Shown: positions 45,681 through 54,792, numbered from the stretch's first letter. The stretch is 64,000 nucleotides of DNA from Pseudomonas hamedanensis (GCF_014268595.2 NZ_CP077091.1:3746001-3810000); one strand, 5' to 3'. Made by a program: numbers and translations. The notes: generated by a model from the sequence alone, not told the origin.

Positions 45681-46904
45681 TCAACTGTTGAGCAGGCTAC
45701 GCGCCAGACCGGCCGACCATTGTTCGGTCATAGCAGCGCCCACCTCAGCGAACGCAGGATGATAGGCGCTGTACTCCGCCATTTCGCCCATCGCTTCCTG
45801 TACACCCTGCGCGACCATTTGCAGTAACTGGTTGCAACGGGCTTCACTCAGATTGCAGGCCGTACGACCAAACTTCATAAGCATTTTATGCTTGGGCCAC
45901 GCCTTCGAACCGCCCAGCAGTAGTGCCATGCTATCGCTCTTGATGTAGACCGATGTGGTGATGATGTCGTACGCCGGAGCAAGCCTGACCAACGAGCGCT
46001 CTGCACAATCTTCATACAGCACACCAAAATTTTTCAGGTGAGCATCGCCATTTTTCAATGCCGCTGATAACGCGACAATTTTGAAGAAAGCTTCCAGCGC
46101 ATTCTGGAGCAGCGAGGGTGAAACAAACGCGTTGATCTGCCGTGCTACCCCTTCGTAAGAGCCGTCGTATTTGGCCTTCGACGGCCAGCCGTTGAGGACG
46201 CAAAAGTCTTCGAAACCGAGGTATCCGCTGTCGCTCAAATCAAAACGCTCGATGACGAGAAATTTGCCGTGCTCGCTGAGCTCGAAATGCGGCACGTCAA
46301 GGCCACAAAGCTGCGCAGCGCGCATGCAGAAATATTCGTTGGTCGCCAGCTCGGGATACTCTTCGGCACGAAACGCTTTGACCAGATGAGTCGAGCCTCG
46401 GTGAGTCAATCGGTCTATCGCAGCGGCACTGTCACGCACCAACACCTTGGGCTGGACGCCTGAAACCCCGGAATACTGCCCGTAAGTCTGCAAAAGATCC
46501 TCGAACAAACCTTGCGCACCATCATGAACCAGCAATTCAGCCAGCGAGGTCTCAGGAGGGCGATCAGTTGTCGATGCGCTCGCGATCGAAAGGCGCCCGA
46601 GTTGATGTGGGCCGATGATGCTCAGCAAAGCAAAGTCATCGAAGCCGCGCACGGCTTTGCTGAAACGCCGAACCAACTCATCGCGCAACGCACCTTCGGG
46701 AAGATTCATCTCGAATATCGGATGAATGCCGCGTTCACAGCCATAACTTTCCAGGCGAGCCGGCATCGTCAGCGAAACGGCATTTTCATCAGTCGCATCG
46801 TTCCGGTAGCTGAACACGCTATCGACATCTGCGTGCCCGCGCCCTAACGTTCCAACCTCACAGCCGCCGACACTGACCCGCAAGCGGTCCAAAGCCTCAA
46901 TCAT
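45681..46904 (-). CDS. hipA: HipA-family serine/threonine kinase toxin
   Basis: A 407-residue HipA-like kinase. Residues 1-100 are the N-terminal HipA module, VSGVQPKVLV is the conserved Gly-Val-Gln-Pro loop, the catalytic loop is LKNGDAHLKNFG, and PAYDIITT is the metal-binding Asp region. E. coli HipA phosphorylates glutamyl-tRNA synthetase and causes persistence; the target here is unknown. It overlaps hipB by 8 nt and lies 3 nt from the end of the convergent AraC gene. Confidence 0.9.
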   Translation of the reverse strand: MIEALDRLRVSVGGCEVGTLGRGHADVDSVFSYRNDATDENAVSLTMPARLESYGCERGIHPIFEMNLPEGALRDELVRRFSKAVRGFDDFALLSIIGPHQLGRLSIASASTTDRPPETSLAELLVHDGAQGLFEDLLQTYGQYSGVSGVQPKVLVRDSAAAIDRLTHRGSTHLVKAFRAEEYPELATNEYFCMRAAQLCGLDVPHFELSEHGKFLVIERFDLSDSGYLGFEDFCVLNGWPSKAKYDGSYEGVARQINAFVSPSLLQNALEAFFKIVALSAALKNGDAHLKNFGVLYEDCAERSLVRLAPAYDIITTSVYIKSDSMALLLGGSKAWPKHKMLMKFGRTACNLSEARCNQLLQMVAQGVQEAMGEMAEYSAYHPAFAEVGAAMTEQWSAGLARSLLNS

Positions 46905-47145
46905 GGAAGTTCACCTTTCGCAGCTCATCAAGCGTCGGGCGGCGGGTGGCGCGGGGGACTGCGGCCAATTCATAACCGAATCCGTTAAGAATCGCTTCGA
47001 CTTTGCGCAGGCCGATTTCCGGGATTGTGTTGTTTTCAATCCCCGAAATCGTTGCGCGGCTCATGCCGTATTGCTGCGCCAAAGCTTGTTGAGACAATTT
47101 TTGAGCTTTACGCAAGCTTCTGATCAACTCACCAATCTTTTCCAT
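46897..47145 (-). CDS. hipB: HipB-type helix-turn-helix antitoxin
   Basis: An 82-residue DNA-binding antitoxin. The HTH is LSQQALAQQYGMSRATISGI (about residues 18-37), and the tail is RRPTLDELRKVNFHD. The start MEKIGELIRS at 47145 is chosen because TTGGAG lies 6 nt upstream; a longer upstream reading frame has no ribosome-binding site and would run through one of the operators. It would repress its own operon by binding the paired palindromes just upstream. Confidence 0.88.
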   Translation of the reverse strand: MEKIGELIRSLRKAQKLSQQALAQQYGMSRATISGIENNTIPEIGLRKVEAILNGFGYELAAVPRATRRPTLDELRKVNFHD

Positions 47146-47158
47146 CAGCGCTCCAAAT

Positions 47159-47174
47159 GCATTGTTTACGATGC
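47159..47174. promoter_or_regulatory. hipBA operator 1
   Basis: GCATTGTTTACGATGC, an inverted repeat GCATY-N6-GATGC with one mismatch, 14 bp upstream of the hipB ATG. Its partner lies 39 bp away. Confidence 0.6.
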
Positions 47175-47197
47175 AAACACACATAAAATGTAAAAAT

Positions 47198-47213
47198 GCA
47201 TCATAAGCGATGC
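47198..47213. promoter_or_regulatory. hipBA operator 2
   Basis: GCATCATAAGCGATGC, a perfect inverted repeat GCATC-N6-GATGC. Centre-to-centre distance to operator 1 is 39 bp, about four helical turns, as expected for two HipB dimers on one face of the DNA. Confidence 0.62.
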
Positions 47214-47256
47214 GCATTGATGAGCTTAGCGTAGATGGTTAGCCATCGCTAATGCC

Positions 47257-48645
47257 TTAGCGCCGCGTCCCAAACCCTAACTCAAACAACGTCCCGGCTG
47301 CATCACTTCTCACCCGCACCTCCCCTCCATGCAACTGCATGATCGACTGCACTATCGCCAGCCCCAACCCACCCGAATCCCCCGGTTCCGCACGCGAAGG
47401 GTCGACGCGATAAAAGCGGTCGAACAGCTTGCCCAGATGCTCAGGCGGGATGATCGGGCCGTGGTTGTGCACTTGCAGCCAGCACATACCCGGTGCATCG
47501 CGGCGTTGCAGGCTGATCAGGGTGCCGGGGTCGGCGTGGCGGACGGCGTTGGCCAACAGGTTGCCGAGGGCGCGTTGCAGCAGCTGCTGGTCGGCGAGCA
47601 GTTCACCGTGCATGTGGTTTTGCAGTTGGAGGCCGCGATCATCCGCCAAGGGTTCGAAGTAGTCGCAGAGTTCGTCGCCGACGTTTTGCAGACTCAGGGT
47701 CTGCAGATTGAGCGCGCGTTCGGCCTGTTCGGCGCGGGCAAGGAACATCAGATTCTCGGCCATGCGCTTGAGCCGTTCGAATTCTTCCATGTTCGAGGCC
47801 AGCACTTCCTGATATTCCGCCGTACTGCGTGGATGGTTCAGGGCCTGGCCGTTGCTCGCCAGCAAGGTGTGCAGCGGGGTGCGGATTTCGTGGGCGAGGT
47901 CGGCGGAGAATTGCGACAGACGCTGCACGCTGTCGTCCAGCCGCGCCAGCATGGCGTTGAGCGCGTGCACGGGTTCGCGCAGTTCTGTCGGCGTGCCTTC
48001 GACGGGCAGGCGTCGATCGAGGCTGCGCAAATCGATGCTGCGTACCGCTTCGCTCAACTGACGCAACGGTTGCAGCCCCCGGCGCAGCAAGAGCAATCCC
48101 AAGGCGAAGGCGAGCAGTGCGCCGAGGCCGACAGACAGATACAGACGCAGGCGATAACTGCCGAGCATCTGCTCGCGCTCGCTCAGGACTTTGCCGGCAA
48201 TCACCGTCAGCCGTTCGCCGTTGGGGCCTTGGGCCTGGCCGGACAACAACGCCAGTTCGGCACCGTCGCTGGCCTGCCAGGTGAGCACGTCGCGGCGCTG
48301 CGGCATTTGTTCTCGCGGCAGCGCGTTCAACGCTGGCAACTCGCGCTGACGCGGGTTGATTGCGATGACACTGGAGCCGTCAGCCCGGCGCACCAGCAGC
48401 AGGCTGTCGCGATTGCCGAGCATGTTCTGATACAGCCGTGGCCGCGCCTGCAAGGCGTCGAGGCTGTCGCTGTCGGCGAGCAAGGCGCGCACTTGTTCGA
48501 GGCGACCGAGCAGGGCCATGTCGTCACGAAAGGCCAACTCCGAGGCCAGGGAGCGGTAGAGGAACACGCCAATTGCGCTCAGCACCAAGGCGCAGACCAT
48601 GGCGAAGGCCAGCGCCAGGCGCCAGGCGATCGACTTACTCCGCAT
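47257..48645 (-). CDS. Sensor histidine kinase, HprS/CusS-like
   Basis: A 462-residue membrane kinase of the heavy-metal/HprS group. Transmembrane segments are about 12-35 and 160-180; between them lies a periplasmic sensor of about 120 residues. A HAMP domain, the dimerisation box [17 protein letters not shown] and the ATPase motifs [10 protein letters not shown] and [13 protein letters not shown] follow. The start [16 protein letters not shown] at 48645 overlaps the response regulator stop by 11 nt. The HprR-type box and hiuH-like neighbour favour HprS over CusS; no metal efflux gene is nearby. Confidence 0.85.
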   Translation of the reverse strand: MRSKSIAWRLALAFAMVCALVLSAIGVFLYRSLASELAFRDDMALLGRLEQVRALLADSDSLDALQARPRLYQNMLGNRDSLLLVRRADGSSVIAINPRQRELPALNALPREQMPQRRDVLTWQASDGAELALLSGQAQGPNGERLTVIAGKVLSEREQMLGSYRLRLYLSVGLGALLAFALGLLLLRRGLQPLRQLSEAVRSIDLRSLDRRLPVEGTPTELREPVHALNAMLARLDDSVQRLSQFSADLAHEIRTPLHTLLASNGQALNHPRSTAEYQEVLASNMEEFERLKRMAENLMFLARAEQAERALNLQTLSLQNVGDELCDYFEPLADDRGLQLQNHMHGELLADQQLLQRALGNLLANAVRHADPGTLISLQRRDAPGMCWLQVHNHGPIIPPEHLGKLFDRFYRVDPSRAEPGDSGGLGLAIVQSIMQLHGGEVRVRSDAAGTLFELGFGTRR

Positions 48646-49315
48646 CGTCCGGCGCTTCCAGCTGATAGCCGACGCCGCGCACGGTGTGGATAAGTTTGGG
48701 CATGTACGGATCGTCGACCTTGGCGCGCAGACGACGCACGGCGACTTCAACCATGTTGGTATCGCTGTCGAAATTCAGGTTCCACACCTGCGAGGCAATC
48801 AGCGTGCGCGAGAGCACTTCGCCCTGGCGGCTGGCGAGCAGCTGCAACAGGGCGAACTCCTTGTTGGTCAGGGCAATGCGCTGGCCGCCGCGACTGACCC
48901 GGCGGCGCAGCACGTCGATTTCCAGGTCGGCGATGTTGTACGACTCGGCTTCACGCATCGGCCCGCGCCGCAGCAACGTGCGCACCCGCGCGAGCAATTC
49001 GGCGAAGGCGAAGGGTTTGAGCAAATAGTCGTCGGCGCCGAGTTCGAGGCCGCGCACGCGGTCTTCGATGGCGTCTTTGGCGGTGAGAAACAGCACCGGC
49101 GTGGCGCCGCGCTGGCGGATCAACTGCAGCAATTGCCAGCCGTTGAGACCGGGCAGCATGACGTCGAGGATGATCAGGTCGTATTCCTGCTGTTCGATAA
49201 AATAACGGCCATCGAGGCCGTTGAGCGCCACGTCCACGGCAAACCCGGACTCGCCCAGGCCCTTGGCGAGGAAATTGGCGGTTTTGGCTTCATCTTCTAC
49301 AACCAGCAAACGCAT
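48635..49315 (-). CDS. OmpR-family response regulator, HprR/CusR-like
   Basis: A 226-residue regulator. Receiver domain 1-115 with the acidic pocket VVEDE, phospho-acceptor Asp in [13 protein letters not shown] and Lys in YLLKPFAF; winged-helix domain about 130-220 ([34 protein letters not shown]). The start [12 protein letters not shown] at 49315 has GAGG upstream. The intergenic region in front holds an HprR-type palindrome, so autoregulation and control of the divergent operon are likely. E. coli HprRS responds to hydrogen peroxide. Confidence 0.88.
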   Translation of the reverse strand: MRLLVVEDEAKTANFLAKGLGESGFAVDVALNGLDGRYFIEQQEYDLIILDVMLPGLNGWQLLQLIRQRGATPVLFLTAKDAIEDRVRGLELGADDYLLKPFAFAELLARVRTLLRRGPMREAESYNIADLEIDVLRRRVSRGGQRIALTNKEFALLQLLASRQGEVLSRTLIASQVWNLNFDSDTNMVEVAVRRLRAKVDDPYMPKLIHTVRGVGYQLEAPDDAE

Positions 49316-49368
49316 GGCACACCTCGATTGATCAGGCACACAGGCTAGGCGTGTTCGGCGCCGTTGCC

Positions 49369-49386
49369 CATTACAAACTTGTAATC
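49369..49386. promoter_or_regulatory. HprR-type operator CATTACAAACTTGTAATC
   Basis: A perfect 16-bp palindrome (ATTACAA-AC-TTGTAAT) in the divergent gap between the response regulator and the heme-binding-type gene. It matches the E. coli HprR box CATTACAAAATTGTAATG as I remember it in all but two positions. Confidence 0.7.
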
Positions 49387-49451
49387 AGACTGACGAGGTT
49401 CTGACGAAGTGCGCCAGCTAAGGTGCAGGCCTTCCCATCCGGAGCCTGCAC

Positions 49452-49937
49452 ATGACCGTCAAATACCTTGTCGCCAGCCTGATGATCGGCCTCAGCGGCG
49501 CCGCCGTTGCCACGCCTGAACTGCCGCGCCACGCCGATCTCGACTCGAAAACCGCACGCTGGCTGGCCGACAAGGCGATGAGCAGTTGCACCGGCACGGT
49601 GTCGGTACTCGACCGTGGCGGCAACCTTCTGGTGACCCTGCGTGGCGATGGCGTCGGCCCGCACAACACCGTCGCCAGCCAGCGCAAGGCCTACACCGCG
49701 CTGTCGACCAAGACGCCGACGCGACTGTTCGCCGAACGCGCCCGCAGCAACCCGGAAACCGCCAACCTCAACACACTCGACGAATTGCTGTTGCTGGGCG
49801 GCGGCATTCCGCTGTTCGCCGGCAGCGAACTGGTCGGCGCCATCGGCGTGGCCGGTTCCGGCGGCGGCGAGCAAGACGAAAACTGCGCCCTCGCCGCGGC
49901 CGACAAAGCCGGCCTGACCATCACCCGTTCCCACTAA
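49452..49937 (+). CDS. Exported GlcG/HbpS-family heme-binding-type protein
   Basis: A 161-residue protein with a signal peptide (residues 1-21, MTVKYLVASLMIGLSGAAVA). The DUF336/GlcG fold is shown by VSVLDRGGNLLVTLRGDG, RKAYTALS and GGGIPLFAGSELVGAIGVAG. HbpS relatives bind heme and sense oxidative stress; others are linked to glycolate. Start preceded by GGAG. It is the first gene of a probable operon with the hydroxyisourate hydrolase, 11 nt downstream. Confidence 0.84.
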   Translation: MTVKYLVASLMIGLSGAAVATPELPRHADLDSKTARWLADKAMSSCTGTVSVLDRGGNLLVTLRGDGVGPHNTVASQRKAYTALSTKTPTRLFAERARSNPETANLNTLDELLLLGGGIPLFAGSELVGAIGVAGSGGGEQDENCALAAADKAGLTITRSH

Positions 49938-49948
49938 GGAGATTCACC

Positions 49949-50359
49949 ATGACCACCCTGCGCATGACCCTCGCCGCCCTTGGCCTGAGCGCTGTTTCAA
50001 GCCTGGCGCTGGCCGCCGGCAATCCGCTGAGCGTCCACGTGCTTAACCTGGAAAACGGCCTGCCATCGCCGGGCATCAACGTCACCCTGGAAAAACACGT
50101 CGGCGAGAACTGGCAACCGCTCGCGCAAGGCACCACCAACGAGCAAGGGCGGATCGCCGAACTGTTCCCGGCCAAACAGCCTTTCGAAGCGGGCGAATAC
50201 CGCGTGGTGTTCAAGACCGGCGAGTACTACCAGAAGATCAGGCACGAGACGTTCTTCCCGGAAATTCCGGTGATCTTTCAGGTGAAGCAAACCGATCAGC
50301 ACTACCACATCCCGCTGCTGCTCAGCCCGTATGGTTTCTCGACTTATCGCGGTTCCTGA
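49949..50359 (+). CDS. hiuH: 5-hydroxyisourate hydrolase, exported transthyretin-like form
   Basis: A 136-residue protein. The signal peptide (about 1-22, LGLSAVSSLALAA) precedes a complete HIUase: LSVHVLNLENGLPSPG near the start, FFPEIPVIFQV, HYHIPLLLSPYGFSTYRGS at the C-terminus with the diagnostic YRGS. It hydrolyses hydroxyisourate to OHCU after urate oxidation, here in the periplasm. In E. coli the exported homologue hiuH is a target of HprRS and lies beside it, matching this arrangement. Confidence 0.9.
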   Translation: MTTLRMTLAALGLSAVSSLALAAGNPLSVHVLNLENGLPSPGINVTLEKHVGENWQPLAQGTTNEQGRIAELFPAKQPFEAGEYRVVFKTGEYYQKIRHETFFPEIPVIFQVKQTDQHYHIPLLLSPYGFSTYRGS

Positions 50360-50378
50360 GCCCCGCACAAATCCCCCC

Positions 50379-50468
50379 TGTAGGAGTGAGCCTGCTCGCG
50401 ATAGCAATCTGTCAGTTGATTCATCTTTGACTGATACACCGCGATCGCGAGCAGGCTCACTCCTACAA
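50379..50468. repeat. REP inverted pair (TGTAGGAGTGAGCCTGCTCG type)
   Basis: Inverted arms TGTAGGAGTGAGCCTGCTCG plus CGAT with a spacer of about 42 bp containing CTGTCAG and CTGATACACC, related to the spacers at 54660 and 60910. Confidence 0.9.
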
Positions 50469-50484
50469 GGGTCGGTGTGAAACC

Positions 50485-51162
50485 TTAAAGTGTGGCCAGG
50501 ACACGCAGCCGCGCCGCGTCGAGGATTTCGATTTCGCCGTACGCCAGACCAATAATCCCCTGTCCCTGCAAATCCTTGAGGATCTGATTAGTGGTCTGCC
50601 GGGACAGCGCGAGCATCGCCGCCAATTGCTCCTGCGGCAGTTGTAGCACACGACGTGGCGCCTCGAGTTCGCCGTAGCCTTCGGCAATCATCAGCAAGCG
50701 ATGGGCCAGACGCGCCGGGGCTGGCAACAGGCTCAGCTGTTCAAGGTTGATAAAGGCCAGGCGCAACTTATGGCTCATCAGCAGCGCCAGATGCCGCCAA
50801 TACAGCGGCTGTTCATCGAGCAGCTTGAGCAACGCTGCCTGCGGAATATTCAGCAAGGTGCACGACCCGACGGCATAGGCGTCATGGGTGCGTGGCTGGC
50901 CGTCGAACAGGCAGATTTCACCAAACCAGTGCGGCGCCTCCACCAGGCTCAGCAACGCCTCTTTACCCTGCTCGCTGACCGCGCCGATGCGCACGGCGCC
51001 GTCGAGCACCGCGTACAGACCGCACGGCGCATCGCCACGCTGGAACAGACGCTGCCCCGCCGTCAGCCGCCGCTCGCGGGCCAGCGCCAGCAGGCTATCC
51101 TGAAAGGACACCGGCAGATGACTGAACCACTGGCCGCTCAGCAGCCGTGCACGAATTTCCAT
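50485..51162 (-). CDS. Crp/Fnr-family transcriptional regulator
   Basis: A 225-residue regulator. The cyclic-nucleotide-binding-type beta roll (about 10-130, GDAPCGLYAVLDGAVRIGAV, FGEICLFDGQPRTHDAYAVG) precedes a Crp-type HTH (about 165-215, LPQEQLAAMLALSRQTTNQI). There is no Fnr-like cysteine cluster. Arg in QPRTHDA could contact a nucleotide phosphate, so cAMP or a similar ligand is possible. The ATG at 51162 follows CCAGGAG. It is divergent from the Mpo1-like gene by 84 bp. Confidence 0.88.
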   Translation of the reverse strand: MEIRARLLSGQWFSHLPVSFQDSLLALARERRLTAGQRLFQRGDAPCGLYAVLDGAVRIGAVSEQGKEALLSLVEAPHWFGEICLFDGQPRTHDAYAVGSCTLLNIPQAALLKLLDEQPLYWRHLALLMSHKLRLAFINLEQLSLLPAPARLAHRLLMIAEGYGELEAPRRVLQLPQEQLAAMLALSRQTTNQILKDLQGQGIIGLAYGEIEILDAARLRVLATL

Positions 51163-51246
51163 AACCACTCCTGGAGTGTCGCCTGCCCGACAGAGCGAAC
51201 GCGGATCCCGAGGGATGATGCGGTCAATCCTACTGGAGGAACAACA

Positions 51247-51774
51247 ATGAAAAGCCTCGTCGATCACCTCAGTCAATACGCCGCCTACCATCGCGACCCG
51301 CGCAACATTGCCAGCCACTTTATCGGCATTCCGCTGATTGTGGTGGCGGTGGCTGTTTTGTTGTCGCGACCGCAGTGGTCGCTGGGCCCGTTGTGGCTGT
51401 CCCCCGCCGTTGTGGTGGCGCTGGCCTCGGCGTGGTTTTACCTGCGCCTGGAGCTGAAGCTCGGCGTGTTGATGACGGTGCTGATGGGCCTGTCGGTCTG
51501 GGCCGGGCATGCCCTGGCGCAGCAGAGCACGATGGTCTGGCTGAGCAGCGGGTTGGCGATGTTTGTGGTGGGCTGGGTGATCCAGTTTGTCGGGCACCAC
51601 TACGAAGGGCGCAAGCCGGCGTTTGTCGATGACATCAGCGGGTTGATTGTCGGGCCGCTGTTTGTCGTGGCGGAACTGGCGTTTTTGCTCGGGATGCGGC
51701 AGGAGTTGAAGCAGGCGATCGAAGCGCGGGCAGGAGCGGTGCGTGTCAATCCGAATCGAAAAGCGGCGGCTTAG
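51247..51774 (+). CDS. Mpo1-like (DUF962) membrane protein
   Basis: A 175-residue membrane protein of the Mpo1/YGL010w family with four or five hydrophobic segments. Yeast Mpo1 is an Fe(II) dioxygenase of 2-hydroxy fatty acids. The family histidines are present in YHRDPRNIASHFIGIP and QFVGHHYEGRKPAF. Start preceded by GGAGGA. The function in bacteria is inferred only. The divergent Crp/Fnr-type gene may regulate it. Confidence 0.85.
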   Translation: MKSLVDHLSQYAAYHRDPRNIASHFIGIPLIVVAVAVLLSRPQWSLGPLWLSPAVVVALASAWFYLRLELKLGVLMTVLMGLSVWAGHALAQQSTMVWLSSGLAMFVVGWVIQFVGHHYEGRKPAFVDDISGLIVGPLFVVAELAFLLGMRQELKQAIEARAGAVRVNPNRKAAA

Positions 51775-51817
51775 GCCGCTTGAAAGATCGCAGCCTGCGG
51801 CAGCTCCTACATCCGCT

Positions 51818-51915
51818 CGTTCCCACGCTCTGCGTGGGAACGCCGCCATGGACGCTCCGCGTCCACTGTGACGCGGAGCGTCACGGGATGCATTCCCACG
51901 CAGAGCGTGGGAACG
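51818..51915. repeat. Nested inverted repeat, CGTTCCCACGCTCTGCGTGG family
   Basis: CGTTCCCACGCTCTGCGTGG plus GAACG (51818-51842) and ATTCCCACGCAGAGCGTGGG plus AACG (51892-51915) are each self-complementary and also complementary to each other, with GGACGCTCCGCGTCC and GACGCGGAGCGTC nested between them. It differs from the REP types elsewhere. It lies between the convergent Mpo1-like gene and cysA, next to a single AGATCGCAGCCTGCGGCAGC-type half element. Confidence 0.82.
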
Positions 51916-51922
51916 ATCAATC

Positions 51923-52912
51923 TCAGAGGTTGGCGACTTTCTGCCAGACCTTCGGTTTGAAGAACAAGGTCTCACCCTTGGCCAGGCCGATCAGGCTGTC
52001 ATGATCCTTGACCACTTCGGCTTCGATCAGATCGGTCTGCCCTTCCACCTTCAGCGTCACCCGCGTCGTCGCGCCCAATGGGCGAATATCGCGCACCTCA
52101 GCGGCATGGTGATCTTCGAGTTCATGTCTGGACAGCGACACTTCGTGGGGGCGGAACAGCACGTGGTTGTCGTCGCTGAGCAGCAGGCGGTTCGAGTCGC
52201 CAAGGAAGTGGTAAACGAAATCGCTGGCCGGGTTTTCGTAGACGTCGCCCGGTGAGCCGATCTGTTCGATCACGCCCTTGTTCATCACCACGATGCGGTC
52301 GGCGACTTCCATCGCTTCTTCCTGGTCGTGGGTCACGAACACCGACGTCAGGTTGATATCCTCGTGCAGCCGCGCCAGCCAGCGGCGCAGCTCCTTGCGC
52401 ACCTTGGCGTCGAGGGCACCGAACGGTTCGTCGAGCAGCAGCACTTTCGGCTCCACCGCCAAGGCACGGGCCAGAGCGATGCGCTGACGCTGGCCACCCG
52501 ACAACTGCTCCGGGTAGCGATCCGACAACCAGTCCAGTTGCACCATATTCAGCAGTTCATGAACCTTGTCGGCGATCTGGCTTTCGTTCGGGCGCTGGTT
52601 CTTCGGTTTCATGCGCAGGCCGAACGCGACGTTGTCGAACACCGTCATGTGCCGGAACAAGGCGTAATGCTGGAACACGAAACCGACGTTGCGATCACGC
52701 ACGTCGTGGCCGGAGACATCCTCGCCATGGAACACGATGTTGCCCTGATCCGGAGTTTCCAGACCGGCGATAATCCGCAGCAACGTAGTCTTGCCGCAGC
52801 CCGACGGGCCGAGCAGCGCCACCAGTTCACCGCTCTGGATGTCCAGGCTGATGTTGTCCAGCGCCTTGAACGCATTGAAATTCTTGCTGACGTTACGCAC
52901 TTCGATCGACAT
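51923..52912 (-). CDS. cysA: Sulfate/thiosulfate ABC transporter ATP-binding protein
   Basis: A 329-residue ATPase. Walker [11 protein letters not shown]-loop [14 protein letters not shown], signature [15 protein letters not shown] and Walker [13 protein letters not shown] are intact, followed by a regulatory C-terminal domain (about 240-329). It powers sulfate import with CysT, CysW and Sbp. Last gene of the operon, 3 nt after cysW. Confidence 0.95.
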   Translation of the reverse strand: MSIEVRNVSKNFNAFKALDNISLDIQSGELVALLGPSGCGKTTLLRIIAGLETPDQGNIVFHGEDVSGHDVRDRNVGFVFQHYALFRHMTVFDNVAFGLRMKPKNQRPNESQIADKVHELLNMVQLDWLSDRYPEQLSGGQRQRIALARALAVEPKVLLLDEPFGALDAKVRKELRRWLARLHEDINLTSVFVTHDQEEAMEVADRIVVMNKGVIEQIGSPGDVYENPASDFVYHFLGDSNRLLLSDDNHVLFRPHEVSLSRHELEDHHAAEVRDIRPLGATTRVTLKVEGQTDLIEAEVVKDHDSLIGLAKGETLFFKPKVWQKVANL

Positions 52913-52915
52913 GAA

Positions 52916-53788
52916 TTATTCCTCCGCGGCGCTGGCGCGCAGGCGGTTGATACGGTTTTCGCTCCACTGCTTGAGCAGCAGGATGAAGAGCGCCAGGATC
53001 AGCAACAGGCTCGCCACGGCGAACGCGGCCACGTGGTTGTATTCGTTGTAGAGGATCTCGACGTGCAGCGGCAAGGTGTTCGTCACCCCGCGAATGTGCC
53101 CGGACACCACCGACACCGCACCGAATTCACCCATGGCCCGCGCGGTACACAGCACCACGCCATAGATCAGGCCCCACTTGATGTTGGGCACAGTGACGTG
53201 CCAGAACATCTGCCAGCCATTGGCGCCCAGCAGCCGTGCGGCTTCTTCTTCCTGCGTGCCTTGTTCCTGCATCAGCGGAATCAGTTCACGAGCCACGAAC
53301 GGCACGGTGACGAAAATCGTCGCCAGCACGATGCCCGGCAGGGCGAAGACAATCTGAATGTCATGATCCTGCAGCCACGGCCCGAACAGGCCCTGGGCGC
53401 CGAACATCAGCACGTAGACCAGACCGGCGATCACCGGCGATACCGAGAACGGCAGATCGATCAGCGTGACCAGCATGCTCTTGCCGCGGAATGAGTACTT
53501 GCTCACGCACCACGCTGCGCTGACGCCGAACACCAGATTCAGCGGCACCGAAATCAGCACGGCGAACACGGTGAGTTTCAATGCCGACAGTGCATCCGGT
53601 TCAAAGATTGCGGTGAAGAATGCACCGAGACCATTCTTCAAACCTTGCGATACGACGATGAATAATGGCAGCAGCAAAAACAGGAAAAAGATCAGCCAGC
53701 CAAGACCGATCAGGATTCTGCGCGAAGTGGCGCTGCCGCGCCGCGCAGCATTGGCCGAGGAAGCGGCCGCAATAGACGATTGGGACAT
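52916..53788 (-). CDS. cysW: Sulfate/thiosulfate ABC transporter permease CysW
   Basis: A 290-residue inner-membrane permease with six predicted transmembrane segments and the EAA-type loop [22 protein letters not shown] region. The segment [20 protein letters not shown] is diagnostic for CysW. It lies 12 nt after cysT and immediately before cysA. Confidence 0.94.
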   Translation of the reverse strand: MSQSSIAAASSANAARRGSATSRRILIGLGWLIFFLFLLLPLFIVVSQGLKNGLGAFFTAIFEPDALSALKLTVFAVLISVPLNLVFGVSAAWCVSKYSFRGKSMLVTLIDLPFSVSPVIAGLVYVLMFGAQGLFGPWLQDHDIQIVFALPGIVLATIFVTVPFVARELIPLMQEQGTQEEEAARLLGANGWQMFWHVTVPNIKWGLIYGVVLCTARAMGEFGAVSVVSGHIRGVTNTLPLHVEILYNEYNHVAAFAVASLLLILALFILLLKQWSENRINRLRASAAEE

Positions 53789-53800
53789 GTTCGCGCCTCC

Positions 53801-54619
53801 TTATGGGGTTTCGATGCGCCGCTGCAGCAAGTTGATCAGCAGCAACAGGACAAAGGAAACCACCAGCATCAACACGCCGATGGCCGTGGCGCCGGTGTAA
53901 TCGTACTGGTCGAGCTTGACCATGATCAGCAGCGGCAGGATTTCGGTTTTCATCGGCATGTTGCCGGCGATGAAAATCACCGAACCGTACTCACCGACGC
54001 CACGGGCAAATGCCAGGGCAAAACCGGTCAGCCAGGCGGGCAGCAGCGCGGGTACGAGGATGTGGCGGAATACTTGCCACGGCTTCGCACCGAGGCAGGC
54101 GGCAGCTTCTTCGACTTCGCGAGGAATGTCGGCCAGCACCGGCTGCACCGTGCGCACCACGAAGGGCAGCGTAACGAAGGTCAGCGCCAGGGTGATGCCC
54201 AACGGCGTGTAGGCGATCTTGAAGCCGAGGTCAGCGGCAAATTGCCCGACCAGTCCGGCCGGCGCGTATAGCGCGGTCAGGGCGATGCCGGCCACGGCCG
54301 TGGGTAGCGCGAACGGCAGGTCGATCATCGCGTCGATCACCTTGCGCCCGGGGAAGGTGTAGCGCACCAGCACCCAGGCCAGCAGCGTGCCAATGATGCC
54401 GTTGATGATCGCTGCGCACAGCGCGGTGCCGAAGCTCAGCTTCAACGCCGCCAACACCCGCGGTGCGGAGATGATCGTCCAGAACTGATCCCAGGTCAGC
54501 TGGGCGGCGTGGACGAACATCGCCGCCAGCGGGATAAGCACAATCAGGCTGAGGTACACCAAGGTGTAACCCAGCGTCAGCCCGAAGCCGGGTATGACGG
54601 GGGAGATACGACGCGACAT
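53801..54619 (-). CDS. cysT: Sulfate/thiosulfate ABC transporter permease CysT
   Basis: A 272-residue permease with six transmembrane segments. The EAA-type loop is EVEEAAACLGAKPWQVFRHI, and GVGEYGSVIFIAGNMPMKTE is the CysT counterpart of the CysW signature. It pairs with CysW in the inner membrane. A REP pair separates it from sbp. Confidence 0.94.
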   Translation of the reverse strand: MSRRISPVIPGFGLTLGYTLVYLSLIVLIPLAAMFVHAAQLTWDQFWTIISAPRVLAALKLSFGTALCAAIINGIIGTLLAWVLVRYTFPGRKVIDAMIDLPFALPTAVAGIALTALYAPAGLVGQFAADLGFKIAYTPLGITLALTFVTLPFVVRTVQPVLADIPREVEEAAACLGAKPWQVFRHILVPALLPAWLTGFALAFARGVGEYGSVIFIAGNMPMKTEILPLLIMVKLDQYDYTGATAIGVLMLVVSFVLLLLINLLQRRIETP

Positions 54620-54659
54620 ATAAGTCCTTGGTTAAAAAGCATTCCGCTGAACGCACCAA

Positions 54660-54748
54660 TGTGGGAGCGGGCTTGCTCGCGAAGAGGGAGTATCAGTCAA
54701 CTTTACGTCGTCTGACACTCCGCTTTCGCGAGCAAGCTCGCTCCCACA
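54660..54748. repeat. REP inverted pair within the sbp-cysTWA operon
   Basis: Inverted arms TGTGGGAGCGGGCTTGCTCG plus CGAA, with the spacer TATCAGTCAACTTTACGTCG then TCTGACACTCCGC. It lies between sbp and cysT. As an intercistronic hairpin it may make sbp mRNA more abundant than cysTWA. Confidence 0.9.
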
Positions 54749-54792
54749 TTTTCCGCGCCTGGCTTCAGGCTTGATGTGAGGCTGAAGTCAGC

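Noticed and set aside
47257..49315. Calling the two-component pair copRS or cusRS
   Set aside because: No copper resistance or efflux genes are adjacent, while the box and the hydroxyisourate hydrolase gene fit HprRS better.
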